DNA of 10,328 bases from Deltaproteobacteria bacterium (lineage in GTDB: Bacteria > Desulfobacterota > Desulfobacteria > Desulfobacterales > Desulfatirhabdiaceae), in NCBI GenBank assembly GCA_026388755.1, contig JAPLJE010000584.1:1-10328 (forward strand). The letters are read 5' to 3'. The notes under the pieces were generated by a model. It was given only the letters and a program-made list of their open reading frames with translations, had not been told where the DNA came from and searched no databases. Of the stretch, positions 1-9,473 are shown piece by piece. The translations under genes and the position numbers were made by a program. Within the stretch, counting starts at the first letter, position 1. Each line of letters begins with the position of its first letter.

Positions 1-1
1 A

Positions 2-1972
<1,971 letters not shown>

Positions 1973-1976
1973 AAAA

Positions 1977-2075
1977 TCAGGAGTCGGGAGTCAGAAACTT
2001 CCGGCTCCTTTCTTCCGGTTCCCTGCTTTTTTCTTCTTTCTTCTGTCGCCTGTCGCCTGTTTCCTGAGACAGGCG
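1977..2075. repeat. Short-repeat, low-complexity segment at the convergent gene junction
   Basis: This stretch contains several simple repeated units: TGTCGCC twice in tandem plus TGT (2044-2060), a GGAGTC/GGGAGTC pair (1980-1992), and pyrimidine-rich blocks between them. A second perfect inverted repeat, CGCCTGT (2054-2060) with ACAGGCG (2069-2075), has an 8-base loop. The segment codes for the charged tail of the 457-residue protein on the minus strand, but it reads like intergenic repeat material that the frame runs through. I believe similar heptad-like repeats occur between genes in Desulfobacteraceae genomes; that is from memory and untested here. Confidence 0.6.
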
Positions 2076-3350
2076 ATAAACCGTCTCCATTTCCTGAACG
2101 GTCAGATCAAAAGCCCTTCGGCTCAGATAGTTGACCGTTCCTTTTCGTACCAGCGTCCATCCCACGCTGGCGGCCATGCCCGCCGGCGTTGTCTTTCTGA
2201 TCAGCCGGTAAATCAACAGCGGCCATTGCATCCATTTATAAGCGTTCCAGGATTTTTTTGCGAAAGTTCCGGCCTGACGAAAAAGCGGGTGCTCCGTGGC
2301 CGCTTTGACGCTGGATAGATACCTGAGTTCAATGCGGTGAAGACGGCTGAAAATCGGCAGCTTCGCCGTGTCGCAGACCGATTGCAGCCAGAATTGACAT
2401 CTGGCCAGAATCGTGCCCAGTCTGGCTTCTTCAACCGGTGCAGGACTTTCTGGAAAATACGTTTCGGCGATCACCCGAAGCGCATCTTCAAAACCGGATT
2501 TCCATTCCGTGTATCCGGGAGATGAGAAAATCAGAGTATTGACACCTACCAGGCGATTTCGAATATCCTGAATTCGAGGATCCGGCAGACGATATTCTGG
2601 CTCATTCAGTTCCGCCAGGTCCGCCAGGTCCTGTTCGATTTCCCCTTCATCCTGAGGTATCGCCTCATGCCGGGATTCATGATCATATGCCAGAATTGCC
2701 TGCTTACCGGCAAACAGATAAATATCCATTAAAAAGAAACGGGTCAGGGATAGAATCGTCAACTGATTGGAAAGATAGATCAGCCATGAAAATGGATCCG
2801 GCAACAGGATGAGCCGCAGCATATTGACGTGGCTGATCCATTTTCGGTAGCGGATATAGGCCTTAACCGTCCGATATCTTCTGATTCTGTCATACCAGTT
2901 CCAGGCTTTTCGAATATGCCGGATGCGCATTTTTTGAAACCGTGAAAACCCCGGCCTGCGCAGAATATCCTGAAGCCGCTCCACAGCGCTGTGAGAGGTG
3001 CGGATCAGGCTTCCGGCGGTCACACACAGCTCCGGCTTTTCCTGATCCGGATGAAATGTGGCGGCAATATCCCGCAGATACCCGGCAAGACCGGTAATCT
3101 CTATGATTTCCGGAAACCCCGCTTGCCAGATTCCCTGGCAGCGATCCAATACCACCTGAATCGCCTGTTGCCGGCAAGGTCCGGCAGCATAAAGCTCATC
3201 CTTCAATTCCCTGAATTCATGCTTTAATGAGCGCTTCCACTGAAGCACTCCTCGAAGACGCCATACCATGGTCAGGGTAGCCAGCGCAATCAGCAGCGCG
3301 GCGACCCCAAGCCCGCCATGAAGGACATGATAGAACCGGATGGGGTTCAC
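1977..3350 (-). CDS. Membrane-anchored protein of unknown function with an internal duplication (457 aa)
   Basis: I do not recognise this protein. It starts with GTG at 3350, chosen because AAGAGG lies 8 bases upstream; the next in-frame Met (residue 28) is inside the membrane segment. One clear transmembrane helix spans about residues 10-32. The rest is largely helical and rich in Arg, Trp and Tyr, with a second hydrophobic stretch around 176-215 and an acidic stretch at 230-250. Residues 60-146 align without gaps to 259-345 (constant offset 199): 19 identities in 87, including the shared short pattern FSR (135-137 and 334-336) after a proline two residues before. The similarity continues weakly to about 222 and 425, so the protein looks like two copies of one unit. 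Residues 429-457 are low-complexity, charged, and encoded by short-repeat DNA. It lies downstream of the HD-GYP gene on the same strand (146-base gap), so co-transcription is possible. The reading frame is convincing; the function is unknown. Confidence 0.82.
   Translation of the reverse strand: MNPIRFYHVLHGGLGVAALLIALATLTMVWRLRGVLQWKRSLKHEFRELKDELYAAGPCRQQAIQVVLDRCQGIWQAGFPEIIEITGLAGYLRDIAATFHPDQEKPELCVTAGSLIRTSHSAVERLQDILRRPGFSRFQKMRIRHIRKAWNWYDRIRRYRTVKAYIRYRKWISHVNMLRLILLPDPFSWLIYLSNQLTILSLTRFFLMDIYLFAGKQAILAYDHESRHEAIPQDEGEIEQDLADLAELNEPEYRLPDPRIQDIRNRLVGVNTLIFSSPGYTEWKSGFEDALRVIAETYFPESPAPVEEARLGTILARCQFWLQSVCDTAKLPIFSRLHRIELRYLSSVKAATEHPLFRQAGTFAKKSWNAYKWMQWPLLIYRLIRKTTPAGMAASVGWTLVRKGTVNYLSRRAFDLTVQEMETVYRLSQETGDRRQKKEEKSREPEERSRKFLTPDS
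1980..2015. terminator. Hairpin terminator between convergent genes, probably bidirectional
   Basis: Arms GGAGTCGGGAG (1980-1990) and CTTCCGGCTCC (1998-2008) enclose a 7-base loop. In a + strand transcript all 11 positions pair, two of them as G-U wobbles, and TTTCTTCC follows. It lies 8 bases after the PFOR stop, as expected of a Rho-independent terminator. On the minus strand the two wobbles become A-C mismatches, but the stem is followed after TGA by six T (1971-1976 on + are A), so it could also stop transcription of the 457-residue gene. The hairpin sits inside that gene's last codons. No folding energy was computed. Confidence 0.65.
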
Positions 3351-3549
3351 AGGGAAAACCTCTTACTTTTCACTATCGAGTGTATCGTATATCCCCAGAC
3401 ATCTGATCGTTTCTGTTCTGATCACCCTTGCCATCATTATGATCGGATACTGGGGATTCATGGCCATTAAGGGCTGGAAATTTTGGGTGCCTTCTTTCAT
3501 GCGTCCATTCGATTATGGATATCGGCAAACTCAGCCTCGATCGCCGTGA
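3340..3549 (+). CDS. Doubtful small ORF with one membrane segment (69 aa)
   Basis: An open frame spans the gap between the two minus-strand genes. Its peptide has one strong hydrophobic segment (about residues 22-43), followed by KGWKFW and then a basic tail. The gap part uses codons such as CTG, ATC, ACC and GGC that resemble those of neighbouring genes. Against it: no Shine-Dalgarno site precedes the ATG, the first 11 bases lie antisense to the 457-residue gene, and the last 53 bases lie antisense to the end of the HD-GYP gene. It could be a real small membrane protein, a relic, or chance. No function is proposed. Confidence 0.2.
   Translation: MGFTGKTSYFSLSSVSYIPRHLIVSVLITLAIIMIGYWGFMAIKGWKFWVPSFMRPFDYGYRQTQPRSP
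3359..3364 (-). promoter_or_regulatory. Shine-Dalgarno site supporting the GTG start of the 457-aa gene
   Basis: The minus strand reads AAGAGG, then 8 bases, then GTG. This makes the GTG at 3350 the best start, because no ATG lies at this position and the next Met is inside the membrane helix. Confidence 0.6.
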
Positions 3550-4588
3550 AGGCATGGATCACGGCAGGGTCAAAGTGTTGTCCGGCGCCTTCCATGATGA
3601 TCTCACAGCTTTTCTCGTGGGTGAAGGCAGTTTTGTAATGGCGCTTGGCCCGCAGGGCGTCATAGACATCTGATACAGCCATGATCCGGGCCGAAAGGGG
3701 GATATCCTCGCTCACCAGTCCGTCGGGGTAACCGCTGCCATCCCACTTCTCATGGTGCGAGCGCGCAATGGCGATCCCCATATTGATAAAGGCGTTTTTC
3801 GGATATTTATGGCGTGCGGCTATCAGCGTATTGGCTCCGATCATGGCGTGGGTCTTCATGACCTCGAGCTCATCCGGGGTGAGCTTGCCGGGTTTCAAGA
3901 GGATATTATCCGAAATGCCGACCTTGCCGATGTCGTGCAGGGGAGAAGCGTTGTAGATGTTTTCAACAAAGGAGTCGTTGATGCTACCCGCATAGCGGGG
4001 GTTCTTCCGCATTTTTTCGGCCAGGGCCATGGAAAAGGTCTGTGTACGCTCGATGTGATGCCCCGTTTCGTCATCCCGGGATTCCGCCAGCTTTGTCACT
4101 GCGTGAATGGTGGCCAGTTGAGAAGCGGAGATCTCCTGTACCTTTTCTTTCACCAGTTCTTCCAGATGGAGATTGTACCGTTTCAATTCGAGCTGTAGCC
4201 TTCGCAGGTGCAGATGTGTCTCCACACGCGCGTGGACCTCATCGAACTGGAACGGTTTGGTCACGTAATCCACACCCCCTACGGAAAAAGCCTTGACTTT
4301 GTCCGCAGTCTCGCTCAGGGCGCTGATGAAGAGCACCGGAATCTCCTTGAGGGCTTCATCGGCCTTCAGACGCTCGCATACCTCGAAACCGTCCATCTCC
4401 GGCATGTTGATGTCCAGCAGAATGAGATCAGGCAGGTTCTTGGCCGCGGCGTTCAACGCCATTTTGCCATTTGGAAATGTCAGCACCTGATAGCCTTTGG
4501 CTTGCAGCATTATCTGCAAAAGCTTCAGGTTGGCCGGGATGTCGTCCACGACCATGATAGTTGTTATTTTTTCCGGTTCCTTATTCAT
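3497..4588 (-). CDS. Response regulator: REC domain plus HD-GYP cyclic-di-GMP phosphodiesterase (363 aa)
   Basis: Predicted cytoplasmic two-component output protein that hydrolyses cyclic-di-GMP when its receiver is phosphorylated. The receiver spans about residues 8-125, with acidic pair D15/D16, phosphoacceptor D59, switch S89 and K111. A helical linker (about 128-160) leads to the HD-GYP domain (about 160-355). The domain has HH at 177-178, the HD pair H218-D219 followed by IGK, HH at 278-279, and the signature GYP at 286-288 within a WDGSGYP context, so the metal site and signature look intact. The start is set at 4588 because AAGGAGA lies 8 bases upstream. The frame is open 37 codons further, but that extension runs through the 32-bp palindrome and has no ribosome site. 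It is transcribed divergently from the sensor kinase operon, and no terminator is evident between it and the 457-residue gene downstream. The exact nucleotide substrate is inferred from the family. Confidence 0.95.
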   Translation of the reverse strand: MNKEPEKITTIMVVDDIPANLKLLQIMLQAKGYQVLTFPNGKMALNAAAKNLPDLILLDINMPEMDGFEVCERLKADEALKEIPVLFISALSETADKVKAFSVGGVDYVTKPFQFDEVHARVETHLHLRRLQLELKRYNLHLEELVKEKVQEISASQLATIHAVTKLAESRDDETGHHIERTQTFSMALAEKMRKNPRYAGSINDSFVENIYNASPLHDIGKVGISDNILLKPGKLTPDELEVMKTHAMIGANTLIAARHKYPKNAFINMGIAIARSHHEKWDGSGYPDGLVSEDIPLSARIMAVSDVYDALRAKRHYKTAFTHEKSCEIIMEGAGQHFDPAVIHAFTAIEAEFADIHNRMDA

Positions 4589-4596
4589 TGTCAGTT

Positions 4597-4603
4597 TCTC
4601 CTT
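4597..4603 (-). promoter_or_regulatory. Shine-Dalgarno site deciding the HD-GYP start
   Basis: The minus strand carries AAGGAGA, ending 8 bases before the ATG at 4588. This strong match favours the 363-residue form over the longer open frame beginning at 4699. Confidence 0.8.
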
Positions 4604-4662
4604 GTTGGGGAAAATCATAGGCAAATGCACAGACCGCTTCTGCGAACTTGTCCACTTTCGTG

Positions 4663-4694
4663 AGGGATAATCGTGTGAACGTACGATTATCCCT
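4663..4694. promoter_or_regulatory. Perfect 12-bp inverted repeat, possible operator or leader hairpin
   Basis: AGGGATAATCGT (4663-4674) is followed after 8 bases by its exact reverse complement ACGATTATCCCT (4683-4694). It lies 75-106 bases upstream of the HD-GYP start codon. No T-run follows on either strand, so it is not a standard terminator. It could be a dimeric regulator site (arm centres 20 bp apart, about two helical turns) or a stem in the HD-GYP mRNA leader. Which protein would bind is unknown, and no DNA-binding regulator is coded in the window. Confidence 0.6.
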
Positions 4695-4936
4695 ATCATT
4701 TACACCATTCATTTTGCAACAGATTGTCCTGTTTCAGAAAAACGCTCCGGCAAGGCCATTCCCGTGATCCATGCGTTAGGGTTTTCGAATTTACATGGAA
4801 AGAAGTCATGAACTTATTCTCCAGTTAAAAAATGGGAAGGTCAAATGCATATAAATGATGTTTTGTTTTCAACGATATTATGATATTTTTATTAAAACGG
4901 TAGGACTACGGCAAAATTAATGAGGAGGGTATTCGG

Positions 4937-6625
4937 ATGATAACCCATAGGAATACATCTTGTCTCGGCCGTTTATTTTTTAGTCCGTTCTTCTTCTTGC
5001 TGATTTTCTCATGTTTTGGAGCCCCACCCACAAGAGCCGATGATCGGATTGTGACGGTCGGTGTCTATGAAAATGCACCGAAGGTCTTTACCGCTGAATC
5101 CGGGCAGCCCGCAGGCATCTTTATTGATATCATTGAACATATCGCGAAAGTCGAAGGTTGGAATCAGCGCTATGTATCCGGCACTTGGGGGGAGGGATTG
5201 GATCGCCTGGCAAAAGGGGAAATCGATCTCATGCCCGATGTGGCATTTACTGTGGATCGGGAGAAAACATTTTCCTTTCACAAGGTGCCGGTCCTGTCCT
5301 CCTGGTCTCAGGTATATGCCCTCAAAGGCAGCGGGATCCAATCGATATTGGATTTGAACGGAAAGCGAATCGCGGTTCTGGAGCGTTCGGTTCAGCAGGA
5401 AGTATTTATCCGGCTCGCCAGCGGTTTCAATGTAAACACCACGCTCATTTCCATGCCGGATTACAAAACCATGTTCGAGATGGTTGCCGGAGGTGAAGCC
5501 GACGCCGCCATCACCAACCGTTTCTACGGCTTGATGCATGGCAAAAAGATCGGCCTTGAAGGCACGGCGGTTATATTTGATCCTTCCGACCTTGTTTTCG
5601 CGGCGACTCGGGGCGACCCCAAACAGTTGCTGGACACCCTTGACAGCCATCTATCGGATCTCAAAAAAGACCCCCAATCGGCGTATTATCAGTCGCTGAA
5701 AAAATGGACATCCGAAGAGGTCCGGTTCAACTTGCCGGCATGGCTGCAATTCCTGGCTCTTGTCGTGGGTGTTGCCCTGCTCACAAGCCTTGCGGGAAGC
5801 TTTGTTTTAAAGTATCAGGTCAATGCCCGCACCCGTGAGTTGAAACAAATCAATCTGGAAATGGAGCAGCGCATCATCCGGCGCACGGCGGAACTGGCCG
5901 CGGCCATGGAGGCGGCCCTGGCAGCCGACCGGATCAAATCCTCCTTTCTGGCCACCATGTCCCACGAATTGCGCACGCCGCTCAACTCCATTATCGGCTT
6001 TACCGGCATCATGCTCCAGGGCCTGGCCGGGCCCCTGAACCCGGAGCAGCAAAAACAGATGACCATGGTTCAGAACAGTTCCCGCCATCTTCTGGCCTTG
6101 ATCAATGATGTACTGGATATTTCCAAAATCGAGGCCGGCCAACTGGATCTTTCCGTTGCATCCTTTGATCTGAGGCCATCCATCGAAAAAATCGTCAGGC
6201 TTGTTTCGCCGCTGGCCGAACATAAGGGGATCGATCTGCGGGCGAACATCGCTCCGGATGTCGGGACGATTACCACGGATCAGCGCCGCCTGGAACAGGT
6301 CATTCTCAATTTGCTCAGCAACGCCGTTAAATTCACTGAAAAAGGACACGTGTGCGTTGCCTGCCGGACTGAAAACAATCATTACTGCTTGTCTTTTGCC
6401 GATACCGGTATCGGCATGCAGCCGGAAGAAATCGCCAAGCTTTTCCAGCCGTTTCACCAGATCGATTCCGGTCTCACCCGCAAGCACGAGGGCACCGGCC
6501 TTGGACTTTCAATTTGCAAGAAGATCATTGACATGATGGGCGGCTCCATCGGTGTTGTAAGCCGATGGGGACAGGGAAGCACCTTTACCGTACATATTCC
6601 GAGACAGCCGGGAGGGTTGCCATGA
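4937..6625 (+). CDS. Membrane sensor histidine kinase with periplasmic solute-binding (SBP_bac_3-like) domain (562 aa)
   Basis: Inner-membrane sensor kinase thought to read a small periplasmic ligand and autophosphorylate. A hydrophobic N-terminus (about 11-28) ending near TRADD (32-36) looks like a signal peptide or anchor. A solute-binding domain follows (about 37-257), then a transmembrane helix (about 266-291) and a coiled-coil (about 297-335). There is no PAS or HAMP. HisKA has the phospho-His H343 in SHELRTPLN. HATPase_c has the N box N458/N462, G1 DTGIGM (489-494), F box F503/F506 and G2 GTGLGL (519-524), so the catalytic core is complete. R108 fits the arginine that grips the ligand carboxylate in amino-acid binding proteins, but N194 stands where those usually have Asp. 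GAGGAGG precedes the ATG by 8 bases. Its TGA overlaps the next ATG, so it is probably co-expressed with the lone receiver, its likely partner. The ligand is unknown. Confidence 0.95.
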   Translation: MITHRNTSCLGRLFFSPFFFLLIFSCFGAPPTRADDRIVTVGVYENAPKVFTAESGQPAGIFIDIIEHIAKVEGWNQRYVSGTWGEGLDRLAKGEIDLMPDVAFTVDREKTFSFHKVPVLSSWSQVYALKGSGIQSILDLNGKRIAVLERSVQQEVFIRLASGFNVNTTLISMPDYKTMFEMVAGGEADAAITNRFYGLMHGKKIGLEGTAVIFDPSDLVFAATRGDPKQLLDTLDSHLSDLKKDPQSAYYQSLKKWTSEEVRFNLPAWLQFLALVVGVALLTSLAGSFVLKYQVNARTRELKQINLEMEQRIIRRTAELAAAMEAALAADRIKSSFLATMSHELRTPLNSIIGFTGIMLQGLAGPLNPEQQKQMTMVQNSSRHLLALINDVLDISKIEAGQLDLSVASFDLRPSIEKIVRLVSPLAEHKGIDLRANIAPDVGTITTDQRRLEQVILNLLSNAVKFTEKGHVCVACRTENNHYCLSFADTGIGMQPEEIAKLFQPFHQIDSGLTRKHEGTGLGLSICKKIIDMMGGSIGVVSRWGQGSTFTVHIPRQPGGLP

Positions 6626-7011
6626 ACGACACGCTACTGATCATTGAAGACAACGACCAGAATTTTTACATGATGCGCTTTCTTCTGGAAAAGAATGGTT
6701 TTAAGATCATCGGCGCGGAAGACGGACGGAAAGGTATCGAAATGGCATTGAACTGCAAGCCATTGGCTATTTTGCTGGACATCCAGTTGCCGGAAATGGA
6801 CGGATATGCCGTGGCCGCGGAACTGAAAAAACATGATGAATTGGATGGGGTGCCCATCATCGCGGTGACTTCCTATGCCATGGTGGGAGATCGGGAACAA
6901 ATCCTGGCTGCCGGCGCCACAGGCTACATCGAAAAACCCATCGACCCGGAAACCTTTGTGGCCGAGATCATCCAATTTCTGCCGAAAGATCGGGAAGACA
7001 AGGAGAAATAA
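6622..7011 (+). CDS. Single-domain response regulator (DivK-like receiver, 129 aa)
   Basis: A lone receiver domain without any output domain. It takes phosphate from a kinase and signals by protein contact or acts as a relay or phosphate sink. The visible receiver residues are the acidic cluster E9/D10 (with D12), phosphoacceptor D53 in LLDIQLPEMDG, switch T83, and K105 followed by P. Its ATG overlaps the kinase stop (ATGA), with GGAGGG 5 bases upstream, so translation is probably coupled. The open frame extends 19 codons further upstream, but that part lies within the kinase coding end and lacks a ribosome site. The preceding kinase (4937-6625) is the likely donor and the following hybrid kinase a possible one; this is inferred from position only. 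Confidence 0.95.
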   Translation: MNDTLLIIEDNDQNFYMMRFLLEKNGFKIIGAEDGRKGIEMALNCKPLAILLDIQLPEMDGYAVAAELKKHDELDGVPIIAVTSYAMVGDREQILAAGATGYIEKPIDPETFVAEIIQFLPKDREDKEK

Positions 7012-7012
7012 G

Positions 7013-9448
7013 ATGAACACGCTCATCGTGGACGACCAGGAAGAGAACCGATATCTGCTGGAAGCGCTTCTCAAGGGAAACGGACATGATGTTCAGTCGG
7101 TCGCAAACGGCGCCGAAGCCCTTGAACGGCTGAAATCCGGCGGGATTGATTTGATTGTCAGTGACATTCTCATGCCGATCATGGACGGGTTTGAGTTATG
7201 CCGGAAAGTCAAGACGGACGAAGGACTGCGCCATATCCCGTTTATCGTTTACACCGCCACCTACACCGGTCCCCAGGATGAGGCATTCGCCTTCAAGATC
7301 GGCGCGGACCGATTCATTCAAAAGCCCTGCGATCCGGATGTGTTCATGGAAGCGCTTCGTGATGTCATGGCATCCGCCAGGCGCACGGATATCGCCTCAA
7401 CGCTGCTGCAGGAAGATGAAGTCCTCAAGCTTTACAGCGAACGGCTGGTGAGAAAGCTCGAGCAGAAGATGCTGCAACTGGAAATAGAAATCAAGAGGCG
7501 GCAAGAGGCTGAGGAAACACTGCGGACAAACGAGCGCAAATATCGTCTGCTGGCCGATAATACCCTGGACGTTATTTGGACGATGAACCTGGATCTTATG
7601 TTTACCTATGTAAACATGGCCGTCCGCGATTTGACGGGGTACTCGCCGGAAGAATGGATCGGAAGCCGAATGTCGGAGCATTGCGACGTGGAAAACCTGG
7701 CGAAAATAGTACAGGTCATCGCCATTGAAATGGCCAAGGGGCCTGACGGAGCCGGCGTCATTTTGGAAACCGAGCTGCTCAAGAAGAATCGGAAGCCGGT
7801 TCAGATCGAGATCCATGGCAAGGTTATCTTCGATGAAAACGGTGCGCCAATTATTCTGCAGGGCACCGCGCGGGATATATCAGAACGCAAGCGATCCGAG
7901 AAGATGCTGCGGGAAAGCCAGGAAAAATACAAATCCATATTGGACAATATTGAAGATGGTTACTATGAAGTGGATTTGGCCGGAAATTTTACCTTCTTCA
8001 ACCATTCCACGTGCAGAATTCTGGGTTATTCAAGTTCCGAATTAATGGGCATGAACAATAGAGAATACATGGACCCGGAAAATGCCGGAAAAGTGTTTCA
8101 AACATTCAATCGCGGATTCACAACCGGAGAGTCTTTCAGGGCGGTTGATTGGGAGGTTATAACCAAGGAGGGGATTATATGTCATCTGGATACCTCTGTT
8201 TCTTTGGTTAGAGACGCCGAAGGAAACGTGTCCGGTTTTCGGGGGATTGTGCGAGACGTCACCGAGCGCAGAAACGCGGAAAAAGAAACGATCCGGCTGA
8301 CGGAACAGCTCCAGCAGGCCCAGAAATTGGAATCCATCGGCAGACTTGCCGGAGGGGTGGCCCACGATTTCAACAATCTGCTGTCCGTTATCCTGGGATA
8401 TGGAGAAATCGTATTGGAAGCCCTGGACAGGGACCATCCCCACCATGAGCCGCTGGAGATGATCCATCAGGCAGGGATCCGGGCCAAGGATCTTACCCGG
8501 CAGCTACTGGCATTCAGCCGCAAGCAGGTCCTTGAAATGCAGGTTGTGGATGTTAATCACGTCGTAACCGGGTTTGAAAAGCTGCTGCACCGGATGATCG
8601 GTGAAGACATTCAACTGAATCTGGCGCTGACTGCCGAGCCGCTTACGGTGAAGGCGGACACGGCCCAGTTGGAGCAGGTGCTGATGAACCTGGCGGTCAA
8701 CGCCCGTGACGCCATGCCTGATGGTGGGATATTGACGATTGAAACTGCGGTTGTTGAATTAGATAATGCCTACGCCGAAAAAAAGCCCGGTGTTCTTCCC
8801 GGCAGTTACGCCATGATCGGTGTCAGCGACTCCGGCTGCGGCATGGCAAAAGATACCCTGGACCGCATCTTCGAGCCGTTTTTTACCACCAAGGACAGGG
8901 ATAAAGGCACGGGTTTGGGGCTGGCCACCTCTTATGGCATCGTCAAGCAGCATGGGGGAAGCATTTGGGTCTACAGCGAACCTGACAAAGGCACCGTATT
9001 CAAGATATACCTGCCGCTCTGCGCTGAAAAAGATGTGGTGAAAGCCCTGCCGGCGAAACTCTCGCCACCGCTGACCGGTTCGGCCACGGTGCTGATCGTG
9101 GAGGACGACCCGTCTGTTCGAAAGCTTGCAGGTCTGATACTCGCGGCTCATGGATACACGGTGATCGAATCGGATGACGTAACGGATGCCATTGCCAAGG
9201 CTGTGGCGCTCGCAAGCCCCATCCATCTGGTACTCACAGACGTGATCATGCCGCAAATGAAAGGCCCGGAGGTATTTGCAAAGATCCGTGAAAACCACCC
9301 CGAGGCCAAGGTGCTGTATATGTCCGGCTACATGGACAACATGATTGCATGCCACGGCATACTGAACGAAGGAGTTCAGTTTATCCAGAAACCGTTTACA
9401 GTCAGAGGTCTGCTGGAAAAGTGCTACAAAGTACTTTATAGTGAGTGA
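7013..9448 (+). CDS. Soluble hybrid histidine kinase REC-PAS-PAS-HisKA-HATPase-REC (811 aa)
   Basis: Cytoplasmic hybrid kinase with no membrane segment. The N-terminal receiver (about 1-118) has D7/D8, phosphoacceptor D51, T81 and K104. A coiled coil (about 140-175) precedes two PAS domains (about 170-290 and 298-420), each ending in the typical GxxRDxxER join. The HisKA domain has H451 in AHDFNNLL, the form seen in HPK4-type kinases. HATPase_c has N559/N563, G1 DSGCGM (606-611), F box FEPFFTTK (620-627) and G2 GTGLGL (632-637). The C-terminal receiver (about 692-808) has E697/D698/D699, phosphoacceptor D743, S771 and K793. The ATG follows the previous stop by one base and has AGGAG in front; the frame is open 46 codons upstream, but those overlap the receiver gene. 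The protein can accept phosphate at its front receiver and pass it to its own or another receiver. No HPt domain is present to complete a relay. Confidence 0.95.
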   Translation: MNTLIVDDQEENRYLLEALLKGNGHDVQSVANGAEALERLKSGGIDLIVSDILMPIMDGFELCRKVKTDEGLRHIPFIVYTATYTGPQDEAFAFKIGADRFIQKPCDPDVFMEALRDVMASARRTDIASTLLQEDEVLKLYSERLVRKLEQKMLQLEIEIKRRQEAEETLRTNERKYRLLADNTLDVIWTMNLDLMFTYVNMAVRDLTGYSPEEWIGSRMSEHCDVENLAKIVQVIAIEMAKGPDGAGVILETELLKKNRKPVQIEIHGKVIFDENGAPIILQGTARDISERKRSEKMLRESQEKYKSILDNIEDGYYEVDLAGNFTFFNHSTCRILGYSSSELMGMNNREYMDPENAGKVFQTFNRGFTTGESFRAVDWEVITKEGIICHLDTSVSLVRDAEGNVSGFRGIVRDVTERRNAEKETIRLTEQLQQAQKLESIGRLAGGVAHDFNNLLSVILGYGEIVLEALDRDHPHHEPLEMIHQAGIRAKDLTRQLLAFSRKQVLEMQVVDVNHVVTGFEKLLHRMIGEDIQLNLALTAEPLTVKADTAQLEQVLMNLAVNARDAMPDGGILTIETAVVELDNAYAEKKPGVLPGSYAMIGVSDSGCGMAKDTLDRIFEPFFTTKDRDKGTGLGLATSYGIVKQHGGSIWVYSEPDKGTVFKIYLPLCAEKDVVKALPAKLSPPLTGSATVLIVEDDPSVRKLAGLILAAHGYTVIESDDVTDAIAKAVALASPIHLVLTDVIMPQMKGPEVFAKIRENHPEAKVLYMSGYMDNMIACHGILNEGVQFIQKPFTVRGLLEKCYKVLYSE

Positions 9449-9473
9449 GGTAATTTCCCCGAACAGGCATTCA

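Larger units (their letters stand above)
4589..4936. promoter_or_regulatory. Divergent intergenic region (348 bp) with promoters for both directions
   Basis: The region separates the HD-GYP gene (minus) from the sensor kinase operon (+), so it should hold both promoters. The kinase-proximal part (about 4840-4920) is markedly AT-rich, with TTGTTT at 4863 and TATTTT at 4884 (spacing 15). This is a weak sigma-70-like pair that I would not insist on. GAGGAGG at 4922-4928 is a strong ribosome site for the kinase. On the HD-GYP side there is a perfect inverted repeat, listed separately. I found no convincing RNA gene here. Confidence 0.5.

Noticed and set aside
4589..4699. N-terminal extension of the HD-GYP protein to 4699
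   Set aside because: It has no ribosome site, runs through the palindrome, and the start at 4588 has a strong AAGGAGA site and begins just before the receiver domain.
4738..4760. Sigma-54-like GG-N10-GC pattern on the minus strand upstream of the HD-GYP gene
   Set aside because: Only the GG and GC dinucleotides fit; the -12 element reads GAGC instead of TTGC and no enhancer-binding regulator is present.
4795..4854. 19-codon ORF (ATG to TAA) in the divergent intergenic region
   Set aside because: It has no ribosome site, is too short to judge, and has no recognisable motif.
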